Counted from the stretch's first letter, positions 37,689 through 50,194 are shown. The stretch is DNA of 64,000 nt from Deuterostichococcus epilithicus (GCA_033439295.1 JAVTLE010000011.1:1364082-1428081); one strand, 5' to 3'. Program-made: numbers and translations. Notes: generated by a model not told the origin, from the letters alone.

Positions 37689-39535
37689 CTATTTGATGTA
37701 GCGGTCCATGAACCTCCGGTGGAAGTCGGATCTGCGAACGCAGGCGCGCTTGGTTGGTATAAAGGTGCTGGCTTGACGCGCTGGGGATAGGTGCCGCTAC
37801 CAGGATGAGCGGAATGTGCGGAGCAAAGGTCAGTGGCAGCTCCCCATCAGCCAGCAACGAGATGTGTACTGCTCACCGGATGGTGTCGTTGATGAAGCGC
37901 TGCTGCTTCTTGGGTGCCCCGCGGTCCTGGTTTTTGAACACAACGTCATCGTCCCACCGCCGCTTCACCCCGAAATTCAGCTCCTGCTCCTGGCCCCCGA
38001 GCACCAGCGGGTTGCCCCGTATCACCTGCGGCAGTGCAGCAGCACGCTGCCTGGGCCAGCTGATAGCCAGCTGGCATCTAAACCCTGCATGCATCCGCAG
38101 TTCCATGTGGTGGCACAGCACTTGCTGCTCCCCGCGCTGGCGCTGACACTCTGCAGGGTGACAGGCAAGCCACACGGCTCCAGGCTCGCCAAGTGCGGGG
38201 CAGGCGCTACCGCGCGTCAATGCCCGCATGCGGCAACGCGTTCGACCCCACCTCTTGCCGCACGTCCTCCTCTGCCCGCTTGGCCTCCTCCGCCGCGGCC
38301 TTGGCGGCCTCCTCCGCCCGCTCCGCCTTGATGCGCGCCAGCTCCGCCAGCAGCTGCGCCTCGTCGTCCTGCATTCAGTGCTCTAACCATGTCAAAGCAC
38401 AGGCGAAATTCTATCAAACCCTATTCCTGTCAGAAAAACGTCCGCTCCCGATTGATATGCGCGTGGTCCGCCAGCAGCTGCGCTGCTATATCCTGCAGGC
38501 AGCGCCGTTCACGTCAATGCGATTTCCATCGAAGTCGATGCACAAGCATACCTCCCTGCAGCTCCTCGACAATGCCAAACCTCTTCAGGTCGACCGCGAC
38601 GGGAAGTCGCTCGTTGATGTCGAAGGCAGCAGCCTGGATTTTCGAAGATTTCAAGCTGGTCGCGCGCACGCCCAAGTCCCGACTCTGGAGCTCAGCCAGC
38701 TCAGTCAACTTACCGACTCGTCGTCGTCTGATTCGTCATCCGAGTCGATGTCGTCCGCATCATCCGCGTCTATGGCTTTCGGCACGAGCATCTTGGCGGG
38801 CTTGCCGTCCTCCCCGCCCGCTACTGCCTCTAGTAGCTTCAGGTCCTCCTGCCGCTCCTCTGCGGACGCACATCAATCGAAGTTGGAAACTCCGAAAGCA
38901 TGCCTCCAAATCTGATCGAAATGTTGCAGAGCCTGGAGGCGAGTGCCTGAGCCAAGCCTCGAAGGCCTTTTCATCCGATGGAGACTGGTCTGCAAGTTTC
39001 AGTCGACATGGCTGCTCCATTGCGACGAGCCGCAGCAGGCCAAGGCATGGCAGGCAACCGCCGTTTCGTGCACCTTCGAAGCTACTGTCGCCCTTCTTGG
39101 CGAAGTGCTTCCGCTCGTTCGCCAGCAGCGCCGCACGCAGGTCCTTCTTCGCCTGCTCCGAAGGCGCGTTCTGGCCCTCGACGCTGCAGGCCATCACCAT
39201 GCCTCGCGTCAGATGACGCCAATAGTGGAGACAGGAAGACACGGGGACAGCGTTTGACATCGGGAGTGGGAGTGCACTCACCGGAACTTGAGCTTTGTGT
39301 GCGACGCCATGTCCTTTGCGGACTGCATGCGGCTGGGCGCAAAGATGCGCATGCCGCCTTGCTCCTCATGACCCTTTGCCGGCACGATCGTGGGGCGATG
39401 CGCTGCAGAGGGAATGCACGGCGCAGCGTCAGACCGAGCGTGCTCATTGTCGCGGCGCGGACTCGCGTGCACATGCCAGCAGAGGAAGGGAACCCGAAAA
39501 GTCAGTCGGGCACTGCGCTCCTCACCTGTCGTCAT
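37689..39535 (-). CDS. CWC15: Spliceosome component Cwc15/Cwf15
   Basis: The tiny first exon encodes MTT (ATG at 39535), then HRPTIVPAKGHEEQGGMR and SAKDMASHTKLKFR, the conserved N-terminus of Cwc15. The middle has NAPSEQAKKDLRAALLANE, EERQEDLKLLEAVAGGED, an Asp/Ser-rich acidic stretch (DADDADDIDSDDESDDDES), and a Glu/Ala/Lys helix (AELARIKAERAEEAAK). The C-terminus has NFGVKRRWDDDVVFKNQDRG and RFINDTIRSDFHRRFMDRYI, diagnostic for the family. Cwc15 belongs to the Prp19-associated complex of the activated spliceosome. Order, motifs and the stop after the terminal lysine show a full-length gene. The acidic exon ends in a textbook GTAAGT donor, unlike the GTGCG-type donors common here. Confidence 0.95.
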
Positions 39536-40004
39536 GGTTGCGTCTGTCAAGCGCCAGAGGCTATGCTGTGGTGCTTCGGCGCCGAGCTAGCAGGAGACCA
39601 CCGCTTGCCGCAGGCCGCAGTGCTGGCCGCGACTGGAGCGCCGAAAGCTTGTGGAAAGAAGTTAAGATATAATGACCGAGGAGCAAGGTCCGAAAGCTGC
39701 GGCACTCGCTTGAGGTTCGACTATTCCAAACTCCAGCTGAGTCTTGAACAATGCGTTTGCGGGCACACGGGCGGGCGAAACCGTCTCAGTGTTGCTGCGG
39801 GGCCACAGGATGTCACTTGCCACCAGTTCGAACGCCGCACGGCGTGAAATGGACGAAGTGAAGCAACAGCAAGGGGGCATGCTGGTGGCTTTGCCAGAAA
39901 TTCGAGGGCAGTGTTTCGGAGTCATGTGACGGGAATTGGACCATTTCCTTGCTCGTTACTTATGTTCAAGGGCTAACTGATCGCATTTATGACTTAAAAA
40001 CGTA
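39536..40004. other. Divergent intergenic region, Cwc15 / NUB1-like
   Basis: About 470 bases between start codons, presumably a shared promoter region. No coding exon or clear motif. Confidence 0.4.
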
Positions 40005-43000
40005 ATGGCTGACAAGAGCAACGGCAGCAGGCCGCTCACGCTGCAGTGCGCGGGGTCATGGACCGGCAGTGTGTCGGTGGGTTCCGACTTAAGTACTGTC
40101 CGGACGCTTCGCGAGACGATACTAGCGGCAGCGTCAGCAGACGGCAGTAAACCACTGGGCATCAAGGTCATCGTCGCGGGCCGGATTTTGGTGGTGCGAC
40201 TCTCAAGCAAAGACAATTACAAGCGAAGACAAACCCAGCGCGCACAGCATGCGCTGGTGCATCAGCACGCTCAGGCAGGCCACAGCGCAGTCTGACATGC
40301 CGGGCCAATCTTCGTTAGCCCTTCAAGCCTCTTTCGACGCCTATAGGGCTCGCATTATGAGATTGTGTCATGCAGGACCTGGACAAGTCGCTGAAAGACT
40401 ACGGCGTGACCGCCGCGTCCCGCATCCTGGTGCTGAAGCACGCGGACAGCGCCCAGAAGCGGGCCATGGACGCGGCGGCGGCGCGGGACGCCCGCATCAA
40501 GCGCCTGAAGCACGCAGTGGACGCCATGGCGGCGCGGCGCGAGCGGCGGTCCCAGTACTCGCTGCAGGCGCGCAAGTGTCAGGCTATGCTTAGACATGGC
40601 AACGTTCAGCTTTGTGCTCCAGCCAGCGGGCCTGGAATGCATCAAGTGGCCGTGAGTGAGACTGCTACTGAATGACATATGGCAATTCGATTCTGCTCAT
40701 CTACAGTTGGAGAACCAGGACGGCGCCGCGGTGAATATCGATCCGGAGCAGCAGTCGCTGCTGATCATGGGCATGACGCTCCACGCCAGCGGCAAGAAGC
40801 TGCTTTCCCAGGTGATTAAAACCCAGCGTGCTGTGTTGCACCACCGAGCAGCAGCATCTTACGGGCAAATGGCCATGCATGCCCAGCTTGCTACGGGCAT
40901 GCAGCTAAGTATGGCTTCGTAAGAGCGCCAGACAAAGCATATGGCACAACAAACGCAGGTCTCCTACTTCGACTAATGTTTTATTGCGGTCGTCATCAGT
41001 TGTTTTTGGCTCCGGAGGTGCATCGGTGGCTGTCACCAGCAGCTGCAAATTTTCACAGGGCGACCAGGCGGCGGCGCCAAAGTATACCTGGAGCTGGCGA
41101 AGGAGTCCGTCGAGCTGTGCTGCTCCGACTGTCTAGGGTTTTGGCAGCATTGTCAAAGTCGTTGATTGCACAGGGGCCGACTGGGCGGGGTGCTGAACGA
41201 CCTGGAACTATACCGCTCCAATCGTGTATGTCTTGGCAGTCATCAGGTGTACATCTGCACAGGGCGACTGGGCGGGGGCACTGAACGACCTGGAGCTGGC
41301 AGAAGAGTCCTTCGACCTGTGCCGCTCCGACCTGCTCGGTGCCGCTGACAATGTTGGCCTGCTGCTGCTGGACAGTGTCTGGTGAGTTGCGTATCCACAG
41401 CTGCCGTCGCGCATCTGAGAAGCCTCAAAGCAGCTTTCATTACCTGGCGCAGCTCTGTGCTGTCTGTTGCACGTCCATGCGCATTCGACTGGATGCTCCC
41501 TACCATCATCACTAACAACAGGGCCGCTGCCTGTGTGTGAGCTCCTGGAGTTGATGCAAGAAATCAGGAGTAAACCCAGTGCCCTGCCCGTCTGTTGCAC
41601 AGGCTGATTCACACAGCAGTCAAAGGCAGCACGACCGCGCCGCAGGTGCGTCTTCAAGCTGCAGGACGGCGCGAGGCTGGCAGCGGCGCAGGCCAAGCTG
41701 CGGCGGGCACGCTCCTGCCTAGCCGCCTCGCACGGCGCAAACCTGGAGCGGCTGCGCGTGCTGCATGGCGACTTCCAGCCCGAGCTGGCCACGTGCGCAC
41801 TCTTTGGAGCTTTGCTACTGTGCAGCCAGGGCTTTCCGTTGGTCGGCATGCAGGCCCGGGATGCATGCTAGTCTCATTTCCCGAAAACCATTAAGCTGCG
41901 TTGCTGACGTTTTAACTGGCGTGAGATTGCACACTGGATGCTCGTGGTCCGAGCCTTGGACTGGCATCAACAACCGCGTCCTGTCTTTGCAAGTCGACAA
42001 AAGACCGTCTGACCTGGGCCACCTCCCGCGCCGCAGCTACGTGCGTTTGGAACTGCTTGAGGGGATGGCCACCTTTTTTGGGGAGGGCGATGCGAGCGCG
42101 GCGCGCGAGCGGCTGCTGTCGGCACGCGCCAAATGGGCGCGGCTGGCGGTGTCTGACGACTCCCTTGCGGCGCTGCTGGCCATGGGCTTCACTTCGTCGG
42201 AGGTGGGGACAGCAGGTCTCTTCAGATATTGTCATAATCGTTCTGGGCACTGGTACTCGTACTGGCAGTGCTTCGGACCCTCCTTGTCCAAATCGGTCAT
42301 TTTCAGCACCTCTTTTTGGAAGAACATACAGCAGCCAGCAGGACAGCTGCAAGCACGACCGATAATGCTCTGCCCCAGCCCTGGCTCAGTCTGAAGCAAG
42401 CGTCTGGGGTGGCCATCAGTGCCTCGCCACCTGAGATTTGCAGCGTGCTTGCTGTGGCAATACGAGGGGCGACTGCGCAAAATGCAGCGCAGGCGCGCAG
42501 CGAATGACAAACAAGCCCTCCAAACAGAGGCGCTGCTATGGGAACCAGAGCGCAGGGTGCCGCAGCTCTGCAGCCGACTGTGTTGTGCTGCGGGTTCCCG
42601 CTGCGATGTAGCAATGAAAGCGAGCAGCCGAGCAGAGGCAGATCAAGCACAGCCTGCCTCGATCCCTCACTCCCGGCACCGCACACCGCTGTCACCGAGT
42701 GCAGGCGAGCCGGGGGCTGCGCTTCTGCAGCGGCGACGTGGGCGCTGCGGCCGCCTTCGCGCTGCAGCAGCGGCAGCAGGCGGCCGAGCGGAAGGCCGCG
42801 GATCGCCGGAAGCGCGCCATGCGCAAGGGTCCGCACCCAGCCCATGCGGTGCAGATTGGCCACACCTGTTTTGTGCTTGCACACAGAAGCTCGGCGGCCA
42901 TGCATGATCTGGAGGGGCAGCCTCTCCCGCAGCACAGTGCTTCAGAGGCCCCAGCGAACCCGAACCCAGCCTGGCAGCTGGGCTATCTGTAGCTGTATGA

Positions 43001-44533
43001 GATGGTGCCATGACAGACGGCAGCGGCGATGTCCACTGATGTCCGGATGGTTCACTGCAGAGGTGGAGGCACTCGGCCGCACGCCTGATGGCAACGCATG
43101 CATTGATGTAGATGCCCTGGAGCAGTTAGAGGCGCTCGGGTTCGAGCGTGCCGTCGCTGCAGAGGCGCTGCGTGTGGTGCGTCACTCTGTCTCGTGCGTT
43201 GCTACTGCCGTCACGGCGGCATTCCTGGCGCATCCCCAAAAGGGGCCCTGAAAACTGAGGACGAAACTCATGTAGGGGTCAAGGAAAAGAAACTTTCACC
43301 CAAACGTCCATGGACCCACAGGAGGAGAACAGCCAGGAGGCGGCGATGAATGCACTGTTGGACGCAGACCGAAACGCGGCGCTGCAGCTGGCCGCGGTGG
43401 CCGTCGCCTCGCGCGCCGATGCCCTCAAGTCAGCTGAGCGACAGGTGCGGCCCAACACTGCCCAAGACATGGGCGACTCAATCGAGACTCACTCCGGCCC
43501 AAAACTCCACTGGCGCTGGCCTGCCAGTGCTGCAGGGTGATTGGTGCATCCGCAGGGACATGGTCTGTCTCTGCCGCAGCAAGCCTATCGTTCGTGATGT
43601 TGTGTGATCTTGAACAAGTACATGTTGCCGCAGCTTCGGGGCATGGGGTACGCAAAGCACTATGTGCGAGAGGCGCTGCAGCACTGCGGCACGGGCGACG
43701 TCGCCGCGGCGGTCGGCATCCTCAGCGGCTGGGCGGCAGAGGCACCGGGCGTCAGGGACACAGGTGTTGGCTGGCACTTGAGATCCGGACGCATGTCCAT
43801 TGCAGGGTTGTGCCTGGAGAGTGGTAGCAGGGGATGGGACAGGGTTCCACGCGGTTTGACTCACATGAGAGTCACACTCTTCCCCACACCTTTGTGGCGT
43901 GCTCAGGTCCGTCCACCAAACTTCTACCCACCTAGTCGGTGCGGCTCATATGCGAACTTGAGGCATGGCTGCCAAGTGCAGACGATGCGCCAGCGGATCA
44001 GGCTGCTGGAGCGGCGCCCACGGCAGGCGGCTCCTCGGCATCGGCAGCGCCTGACGCTGCACCCTGCACGGACCAAGCGGCCGTTGCCGCGGCAGCCGCG
44101 CAGTTGGCAGCGGCGCTGACGTCTACAGCGATGGCGGCGCTGCCGCCGCTGCCGGAGGCGCCGCGCAATGACGCGGACCACGAGATGGAAGCGGTGCGCT
44201 TTTGTCTTGCTTCTCCGGAAGCACTGCCGACTCACATCCGCTAGGATGCTGGAGTGTGCACATGGTTGTTTCTGCATGTTGAAGTGGCTGCCGGAAGGTC
44301 GACCTGCTCGAGTTGGCTGCCGCTGGTCGCATGTGTCTGAGGCGGCAAGGATTAAGATTGATGCGGGCACACCTGACGACTGGCATGCTGCGGCGTGTTC
44401 ATGTGGACAGGAGGTGGCCTCGCTGATGGAGCGGGACTCATTGTCCGGCTACGACGTGGACGTGACGGAGGAAGGGGAGGCCATTCATGCCTTCTTGGCG
44501 CGTTTGGAGCAAGCCGCCACCCCCGGCGACTGA
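40005..44533 (+). CDS. NUB1: NUB1-like protein (NEDD8 ultimate buster), UBL plus UBA domains
   Basis: The N-terminal ubiquitin-like domain spans exon 1 and 2: LTLQCAGSWTGSVSVGSD, IKVIVAGRIL, then DLDKSLKDYGVTAASRILVL. The central helical region has DGAAVNIDPEQQSLLIMGMT, NDLELAEESFDLCRSDLL with ADNVGLLLLDSVW, CVFKLQDGARLAAAQAKL, HGANLERLRVLHGDFQPEL and VRLELLEGMATFFGEGD. UBA-type three-helix segments follow: SLAALLAMGFTSSEV with GLRFCSGDVGAAAAFAL, LEQLEALGFERAVAAEAL, and MGYAKHYVREALQHCGTGD. The end is ERDSLSGYDVDVTEEGEAIH. Human NUB1 recruits NEDD8 and its conjugates to the proteasome, and a similar adaptor role is inferred. The start is the first ATG before the UBL strand. One intron contains two ruined copies of the following exon. 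Confidence 0.88.
41059..41219 (+). pseudogene. Two decayed copies of a NUB1-like exon inside the preceding intron
   Basis: The real exon is 41263-41380 (GDWAGALNDLELAEE). A copy at 41059-41139 starts right after CACAG like the real one and later reads LELAKESVELCCSD in a shifted frame. A second copy at 41174-41219 also follows CACAG and reads DWAGVLNDLELY before breaking off. Both are frameshifted or truncated, so they look like dead exon duplicates. Confidence 0.82.
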
Positions 44534-45280
44534 GGAATGTCCACTTGTGCGGCAAGTCGCTGCTGCTGAATTGCACTTGAAACGCTTGTAGTGTGTTGAT
44601 CGGGACGCCATGTACCAAGATAGATGTGTTGTTGCGAATGTACAGTGCATCCTGCAAATTTTTTCAATGTTATCGTTCCTGGCCCAGTGTTGGGTGAGAT
44701 GAATGCGCCCTACCTAGTCGTGCAGCTGGCGAACCTGCCTTCAGACGCAGAGCGTTGATCCTATCGTAGTTGGTGAGCCACTGTGCGCCTCTGGTGGGCC
44801 ACGCAGCTTTAAGGTCGTCATGTCCAGGGCTCTTGGATGGGCGAGAAATACCTACATCATGCAACGCTGTACAACGACATCATCGGCTTCTGGCGGCTGG
44901 TTCAAGGCGGGCACTGCAGGGTCTAAGTGTTCGATAACCTCAGCCTCTAGATCTAGCTGGACTATAGTATGGTACAAATGTGGCAGGACCTCAGCAGGTG
45001 GACCTCCTGGCACATGCCGCGCAGCAGCGTGCCTAACCCCTGCGCCCCGGCCGCATGGCTGTCACCGGTCGAGGTGACCTGCATGGCACACAAAAAGCGC
45101 GTCATTGAAGTGCTGCTTTCCACAGCTGCGTCGTCCTTGGCAAGACGATCCGCAAAGGCCTGCACTGTATGCGGCGGTGCATCCTGGCATGGCGTCCGCC
45201 TGCCTGTGCGGCGCGCTCCTGCAGACCAGAAGGCATGATGCGTGCGCTGTGGCAGCAATGAGACACGCATCGCAGCGCGG
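44534..45280. other. Convergent intergenic region, NUB1-like / UBE2H
   Basis: About 750 bases of presumed 3' UTR from both genes. No gene, repeat or RNA found. Confidence 0.4.
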
Positions 45281-47007
45281 TCATGAACCCTGCGCACCCG
45301 GGGTCTCCTCCTCATCGCTGGAGGAGAGGTAGGCGCCGCCGCCCTCCTCGTCCGAGCCGCTGCCGGCGGCGGAGCCGCCGTGCTTTGGTGCTGCGTCGCC
45401 CGCCTTTGCATACCGCTTCACGTAGTCTGTTGCATTCGAAAGAGATAGAGAGTCAGGTTGGTCACCACGGAGCGGCGTGCCTTCTGGCTGCCGCGGCACA
45501 GGCGGTCGTTGTATGCGCCATTGTCAGATACGCCTGCCAGACCTCGCCTTCCTCAGGCGACAAAAGCATCGAGCCTGTTGGCCGGGGCTTTCCACGAGGA
45601 CACGGAGACTGCTGTCATGCGATGAAGCTGACTTGGCATACCTTTGACTTTCTGATTGTACGCCTCTGGCTCCCGCATGAGCAGCGCCGCTGCCTCCCCG
45701 TTGAGCGGGTCTGTGGGGTTAGGGTACAGCAGCAGCTGCGGTAGGAACACCTCGAACACGTTCACCAGGTCTGCGGCACACGGTGCTGGTGGTCAGTTCA
45801 TGCAGCGTCTGATGCTCAGCAGCATCGCAGGACGGCCACGCCGGACGCCTTCTTCAAGACTTCAGATTGCATGAGAACGCTGAAAGTCATGAGCAGCAGG
45901 CGCGGCCCCAACTGCATGCGACACACTGTGCGAACTCTTAGGGCTAGGTTCATCGTATATGGCAAGGTGGTGAAACTCACCGAACATGGGGCTCCACGTC
46001 TGGTTGATGACATCTAGGCAGACGGAACCAGCCCTGCAGGCATCACAGCGGCCGGTGATCGTTAACAACCAACCTGAAGTGGAAGCAACACGCCGGACGT
46101 GGCCATGCCATGGGCCACTAATTTCTGACATTCAATGCCAAAGCCACCGCAGCTTCGTGGCATGATGCCTTCATGAAGAGCATGGCACGTAGAGCTGCGA
46201 AGAAGCCAAGAAGCGCACATCTCGTCGACGTTGGGGTGGTAGATGCGATTCTCGAAGCCGATGGAGGGCGATTTGTAGGGGTATGCCTCCGGCAGCTCCA
46301 CGTGCACCCGCCAATGGCCGCCCTCATATGGGCCTGCTCGGCAGGTAAGACAGTCCAGATTCAGGTCATGGTGAGAGAGCCGGTCAGAATTAGCAAAAAT
46401 GCACTAAAACGTGTGCGGGCGTGGTCTGGCTCCTTTAAAAGACATCCAGCGGTTCGGTCAGCAGGCCGGTAGCCGCAGCTTGCAGGCTCGGTGACATGAT
46501 CAAAGTGCAAGGCGCGGGAACTTGCGCCAAGAGGGTGCGCCTCGTCCCCACAACACGATGCCGGCGTCGTCACAGACGTTGGCTTACATTCCGACGTGCA
46601 AATTGCATCCGTGTGCCCCCTACCGAACCCCAGTCCTGTGCCACTTGGGGTGCCGCCGCAACCCCGCAGCACGAGGAGAGGGCGCACAGGAGGTGCATGG
46701 GAGTCGGGCAGCCTATTCGCATAGGACGCTCACTATCTGAGGGCCCCTTGAAGATGACCGTGAACTCGTTGACGCAATCGTTCACCAGGTCCACCTTCCA
46801 GTCGCTCATCATGAGCTTCATGAGGTCCATTTCCCGTCGCTTGCCTGCCGAGGAGTGCGTGACATTCGGTTTGTGATTGTCAGAGTAGGATTGGACAATG
46901 TGACATACGCTCACGGTGCATCGGGCGCCATTGGCGGAGACAGGAGGTCAGCAGATGCCGGGTGCGTGAGGCTCTGCGGGCAAAGGTCCTGCACCTGGCG
47001 ACGCCAT
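45281..47007 (-). CDS. UBE2H: Ubiquitin-conjugating enzyme E2, UBE2H type
   Basis: The short exon 1 (47007-46995) encodes MASP plus one base and joins in phase to a [18 protein letters not shown] exon, reproducing the N-terminus of plant UBC4/5/6 and human UBE2H. Then come [44 protein letters not shown], the active-site segment [16 protein letters not shown] (catalytic Cys), [36 protein letters not shown] and [14 protein letters not shown]. The tail is acidic and Ser/Glu-rich ([17 protein letters not shown]), as in this E2 class. In the human GID/CTLH pathway UBE2H works with that E3 on metabolic enzymes; the same partnership here is inferred. Length is about 185 residues, normal for the class. 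Confidence 0.95.
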
Positions 47008-48048
47008 ACTGCCTCAGATGCGGAAGAGCCCAGCAAAACCAATGTGGCAGCCTTTGCTGGCACCCCAGCTTCTTCGCAATGCTGACGTGCCTGTCCTCTT
47101 GCGACTGTCAAACCCCAGGAGGCACGGTGCGATGCAGCGCAGCAGGCAAAACGTTTGCAGGCAGTGCAGGAGCGTATTTGCACCCTTAAGGACCGCAACA
47201 GAGGACGCAAGGGTTCGGATTTTTGACGAGTAAACTGACAGAGAGGTGCCCTCTCTGCAAACATCACGTGCCGTCCAGCTCAGCAAGATTATGTTGCGGC
47301 TTAAACAGCACTTGGGCGGGTCGAGGCAGCTTGCACCGAGACATTCAGCAGCTTGCACCCCAGCACTCGAATTGCGGCTGCACCAAGTACTGGTCCCTGA
47401 GTTGTTCTAGACCCCGGCAGAATGTTTTGCAGACGCAAAACCGTAATGCATTGCCCATACGAGCGCCTCCGCCGCCCTGCCGCTAGAAGAGAAGCGACTC
47501 TGCAGCGAGAAGTACATGTTCCTTCTCCCCCTGGCATTTCTGATCTAGGCACAGCAGTCAAGCAGGGTGTCGACGGGAATTCGATTTGAAACAGAGCGGC
47601 GCTGCCTGAATGAGCACAAGGGTCTATGAAGGCGGCATTGTGCCGGTGACGGTGTCCAAAATAAGCACTCCTCGCTTGAAGCTGCCTCGTAGAAAACGAA
47701 CGTCAAGCTGACACCGGCATCCCGTATCAGGCACGAACCGTCAAGTGATGACACACGGTCAAATTGTAGATACCAGAAACCTTTGAGATACGAAATTGCG
47801 GGGTGTTCAAACCTTGATGCTCCTGCCGCTAGACTCATAATACAAGGTACAACCAGATCTGCCTGCACCCTGCACGCTGGCCTTTTTTCAGACGAGCAAA
47901 GGCAAGGGAACAGGACTGCCTGGCAAACCACCTCAGATGATCCTTGGCCTCTTGGCTCGCCGCAGCCTGCAGCACACAGCCACACCTCGCCGTCTGGAGT
48001 CTTGGCTCACAAGATGTTTGCATGATGCAAGCTGGTCGAGGTAACTGC
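47008..48048. other. Intergenic region upstream of UBE2H
   Basis: About 1 kb, the longest gap in the window. It should contain the UBE2H promoter and the 3' UTR of the BACK-like gene. A 146-codon minus-strand open frame (47985-47545) has no recognisable motif and I do not call it. AT content is higher around 47640-47860. Confidence 0.45.
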
Positions 48049-50194
48049 TCACGTGTCGAGGACGCCGGAGGTGACATCCTCCCATTCGTCGTCGCGCAGT
48101 ATCCACTGGAAGTCTTGTGCAACCGCCTGTGGCTGCGTGCGCGCCTGCATGTTGAAAGTTGCAGAATCGATCAAGATCACAGCATGTCAACGTCAATCAA
48201 TCAGAACAAAACGCTGTGAACAAAACGCTGTGAACAGCAATGATTCAGAAAAGACGCTGAAGAGCAAAATGTCGGCAAGCGAAAGGTGATAGATTCACCG
48301 TTGGCGGCGATGACAGGTGCATGGGCGTAACATCAGATAACGCGCCGCCTGGTGACGATCCCCCGCCAGCCAACATGCTGCCGTCCGACCCCGTCACGGG
48401 CGTCGTCGCTGCAGCGCTCCTGCTGAGCTGAGGCGGCGTGACCGGCTCCAGCGGCTCGCGCAGGCACAGGCGCGGCTGTGCCGAGACCAGCAACGCATAC
48501 AGCGCCGGCGAGCACAGCTGCCGGCAGAAGCTGGCGCCGTGGCCCGAGACATGAAGGAAGGCTGCTGCGATGAGGCCGCTGCTGACGGGACACGCTCTCA
48601 CCTGCACCAAGTCCTGACATTGAGCGTCGACATGGGTAGCGACATCAGGAGGCAAGGCTGCCTCGAATGCAGCGGCGCATTACGCAATGACTTCAAACGT
48701 ATGCAGAGAAGATGGATAACACACCGCCGGGTGGGTGTCCAACTCGTGCAGCTCGTCCCGACTGAGGTACAGTATGCGCACACCGCGCACTGCAGGTACA
48801 AGTGATTTTTTTCCTCTAAGATTTCAGCTATGCTGAGCACACGTTATCTCGAAGATTACTTGTTCAAGGACTTCCAGCAGGCATTCATTTGCTATCATGT
48901 CACAGCGCAGCTCTGAGACCAACATGCACTGCCAACATGCACGCGCGCGTCGATGGGGGCAGCATATCACGAAAAGGAGCTCACTCAGGCAGGTGGCCAT
49001 GTCAACGGCACGGCTCGCCACGCCACATGCCAGCCATTGCACCAGAATGTGCCAGGCATCTATCTCCGAGTCTACCTGGAGCCAAGCATGCAACGCACTT
49101 GCAGCTGTGTGCCTGGATTTTGCAGTGCAATTGCAATCCGTTGCATCAGATGCATGCATTGTCAAGGCATGACGTTGCAGCCGTCTCCTGCAGTGGTCTC
49201 TGCCCGCCCACCCTCAGGTCGTCGCTGCTGAGGATCTGCATCAAGTCCTCCTGCGGCAACCGCGGCAGATCGGGGCCGAGCTCCAGGGGGCTCTCCAGCG
49301 CAACCTGTCGGCACCTGCCTTCCAGCGCCGCCCAGCGCTGCTCTTTGGCCAGCAGCAGCAGCGATATGCACGTGCCACTGTCGCAGATGACCTCCCGCAG
49401 CAGCACATCGCAGATGTTGCAGACTGCCGCCGCCTGCGATATGTGCGGGTCCATAAGCGTGGCATTGCATCAGGGTCTGCAATGTCTGAAATCTGTCAGG
49501 CCGGACAAACAGGCCAAGAACTTCCTGCATAGCGACATTAACGGCACCACTGGGTTTAAGAGGGATGTAGGCTCACCTGCTGCAGGGAGGTGCAGCACAC
49601 GAGGTCCATGAGCGTGGCTTTGCACAATGGGTCGCCGTGCGCGGCTGGAAATACAGCTGCCCTTAGCATGTGCAGCACTTGCAGGCCCTCCACCGACCAG
49701 CCGCAGGGCCACGAGGTTGAAGCCTTGTTGACATCCTGCATGCAAGGGCATGCAGCTCACCATGCCGAACATGGAGCTGCACATGACGCCGAGGGGTGGG
49801 TGTTGGGTGCTCTGCAAGAAGCGGTGCCGGTGCACTACCCACCGAGAGGACGAGCACTGCAACCTCCACCAGCGAATCTGGAACCTCTGTGTCAACCGGC
49901 TCGAGCGTGCCTGTCGCGCAGGTAACAAGGTTCTGGCTGCCTGCTGACTTGTACTGAACGTTGCAGTGAACAGGGTTGACGAAAGCAAAAGCGCAGCACA
50001 AGGCTGTGCAATCCAACAACTGACGATTGAAATTCGTTCGCTGTGGGTGCCTCACCGGCGGCGCCCTCCAGAAACGCTGCACAAGCTGGCAAACAGCTCT
50101 GTGTCGTGAGCCTTCCCACCGCAGCCGTGAGCTCCCGGGCCTGCTGTACACGGCTGATGTGCAGAGCCCAGCGAGATACAGGCTCAAACTTCAT
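48049..50194 (-). CDS. BACK-domain-like protein (BTB/Kelch-type helical repeat), tentative
   Basis: Exons read in order: MKFEPVSRWALHISRVQQAR with LTAAVGRLTTQSCLPAC; LEPVDTEVPDSLVEVAVLVL; GWSVEGLQVLHMLRAAVF with ATLMDLVCCTSLQQ; AAAVCNICDVLLREVI, then LLLAKEQRWAALEGRC and DLPRLPQEDLMQILSSDDLR; VDSEIDAWHILVQWLACG; VRILYLSRDELHELDTHP; a Ser/Gly-rich stretch; and a last exon VAQDFQWILRDDEWEDVTSG. The pattern LPxxxLxxILSSDDLxVxSExxxWxxLxxWL is typical of BACK domains, which follow BTB domains in Cullin-3 adaptors. I do not see a clear BTB domain upstream, though a missed 5' exon is possible. The start at 50194 is the first ATG of the first readable exon and may not be the true start. The 3' exons between about 48200 and 48600 are uncertain. 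Confidence 0.6.
48205..48232 (+). repeat. 14-bp tandem duplication
   Basis: AACAAAACGCTGTG occurs twice in a row in the 3' part of the BACK-like gene, probably intronic. Confidence 0.85.
49434..49576 (-). repeat. Intron whose 3' end copies the preceding exon's end
   Basis: This 143-base intron of the BACK-like gene contains at 49448-49469 a 22-base segment matching 20 of 22 bases of the upstream exon (49603-49624, encoding ATLMD). It lies 13 bases before the acceptor, as an intron born by tandem duplication would. Confidence 0.75.

Noticed and set aside
47545-47985. 146-codon minus-strand open frame in the UBE2H upstream gap
   Set aside because: No motif, biased composition or matching exon neighbours; more likely 3' UTR of the BACK-like gene.
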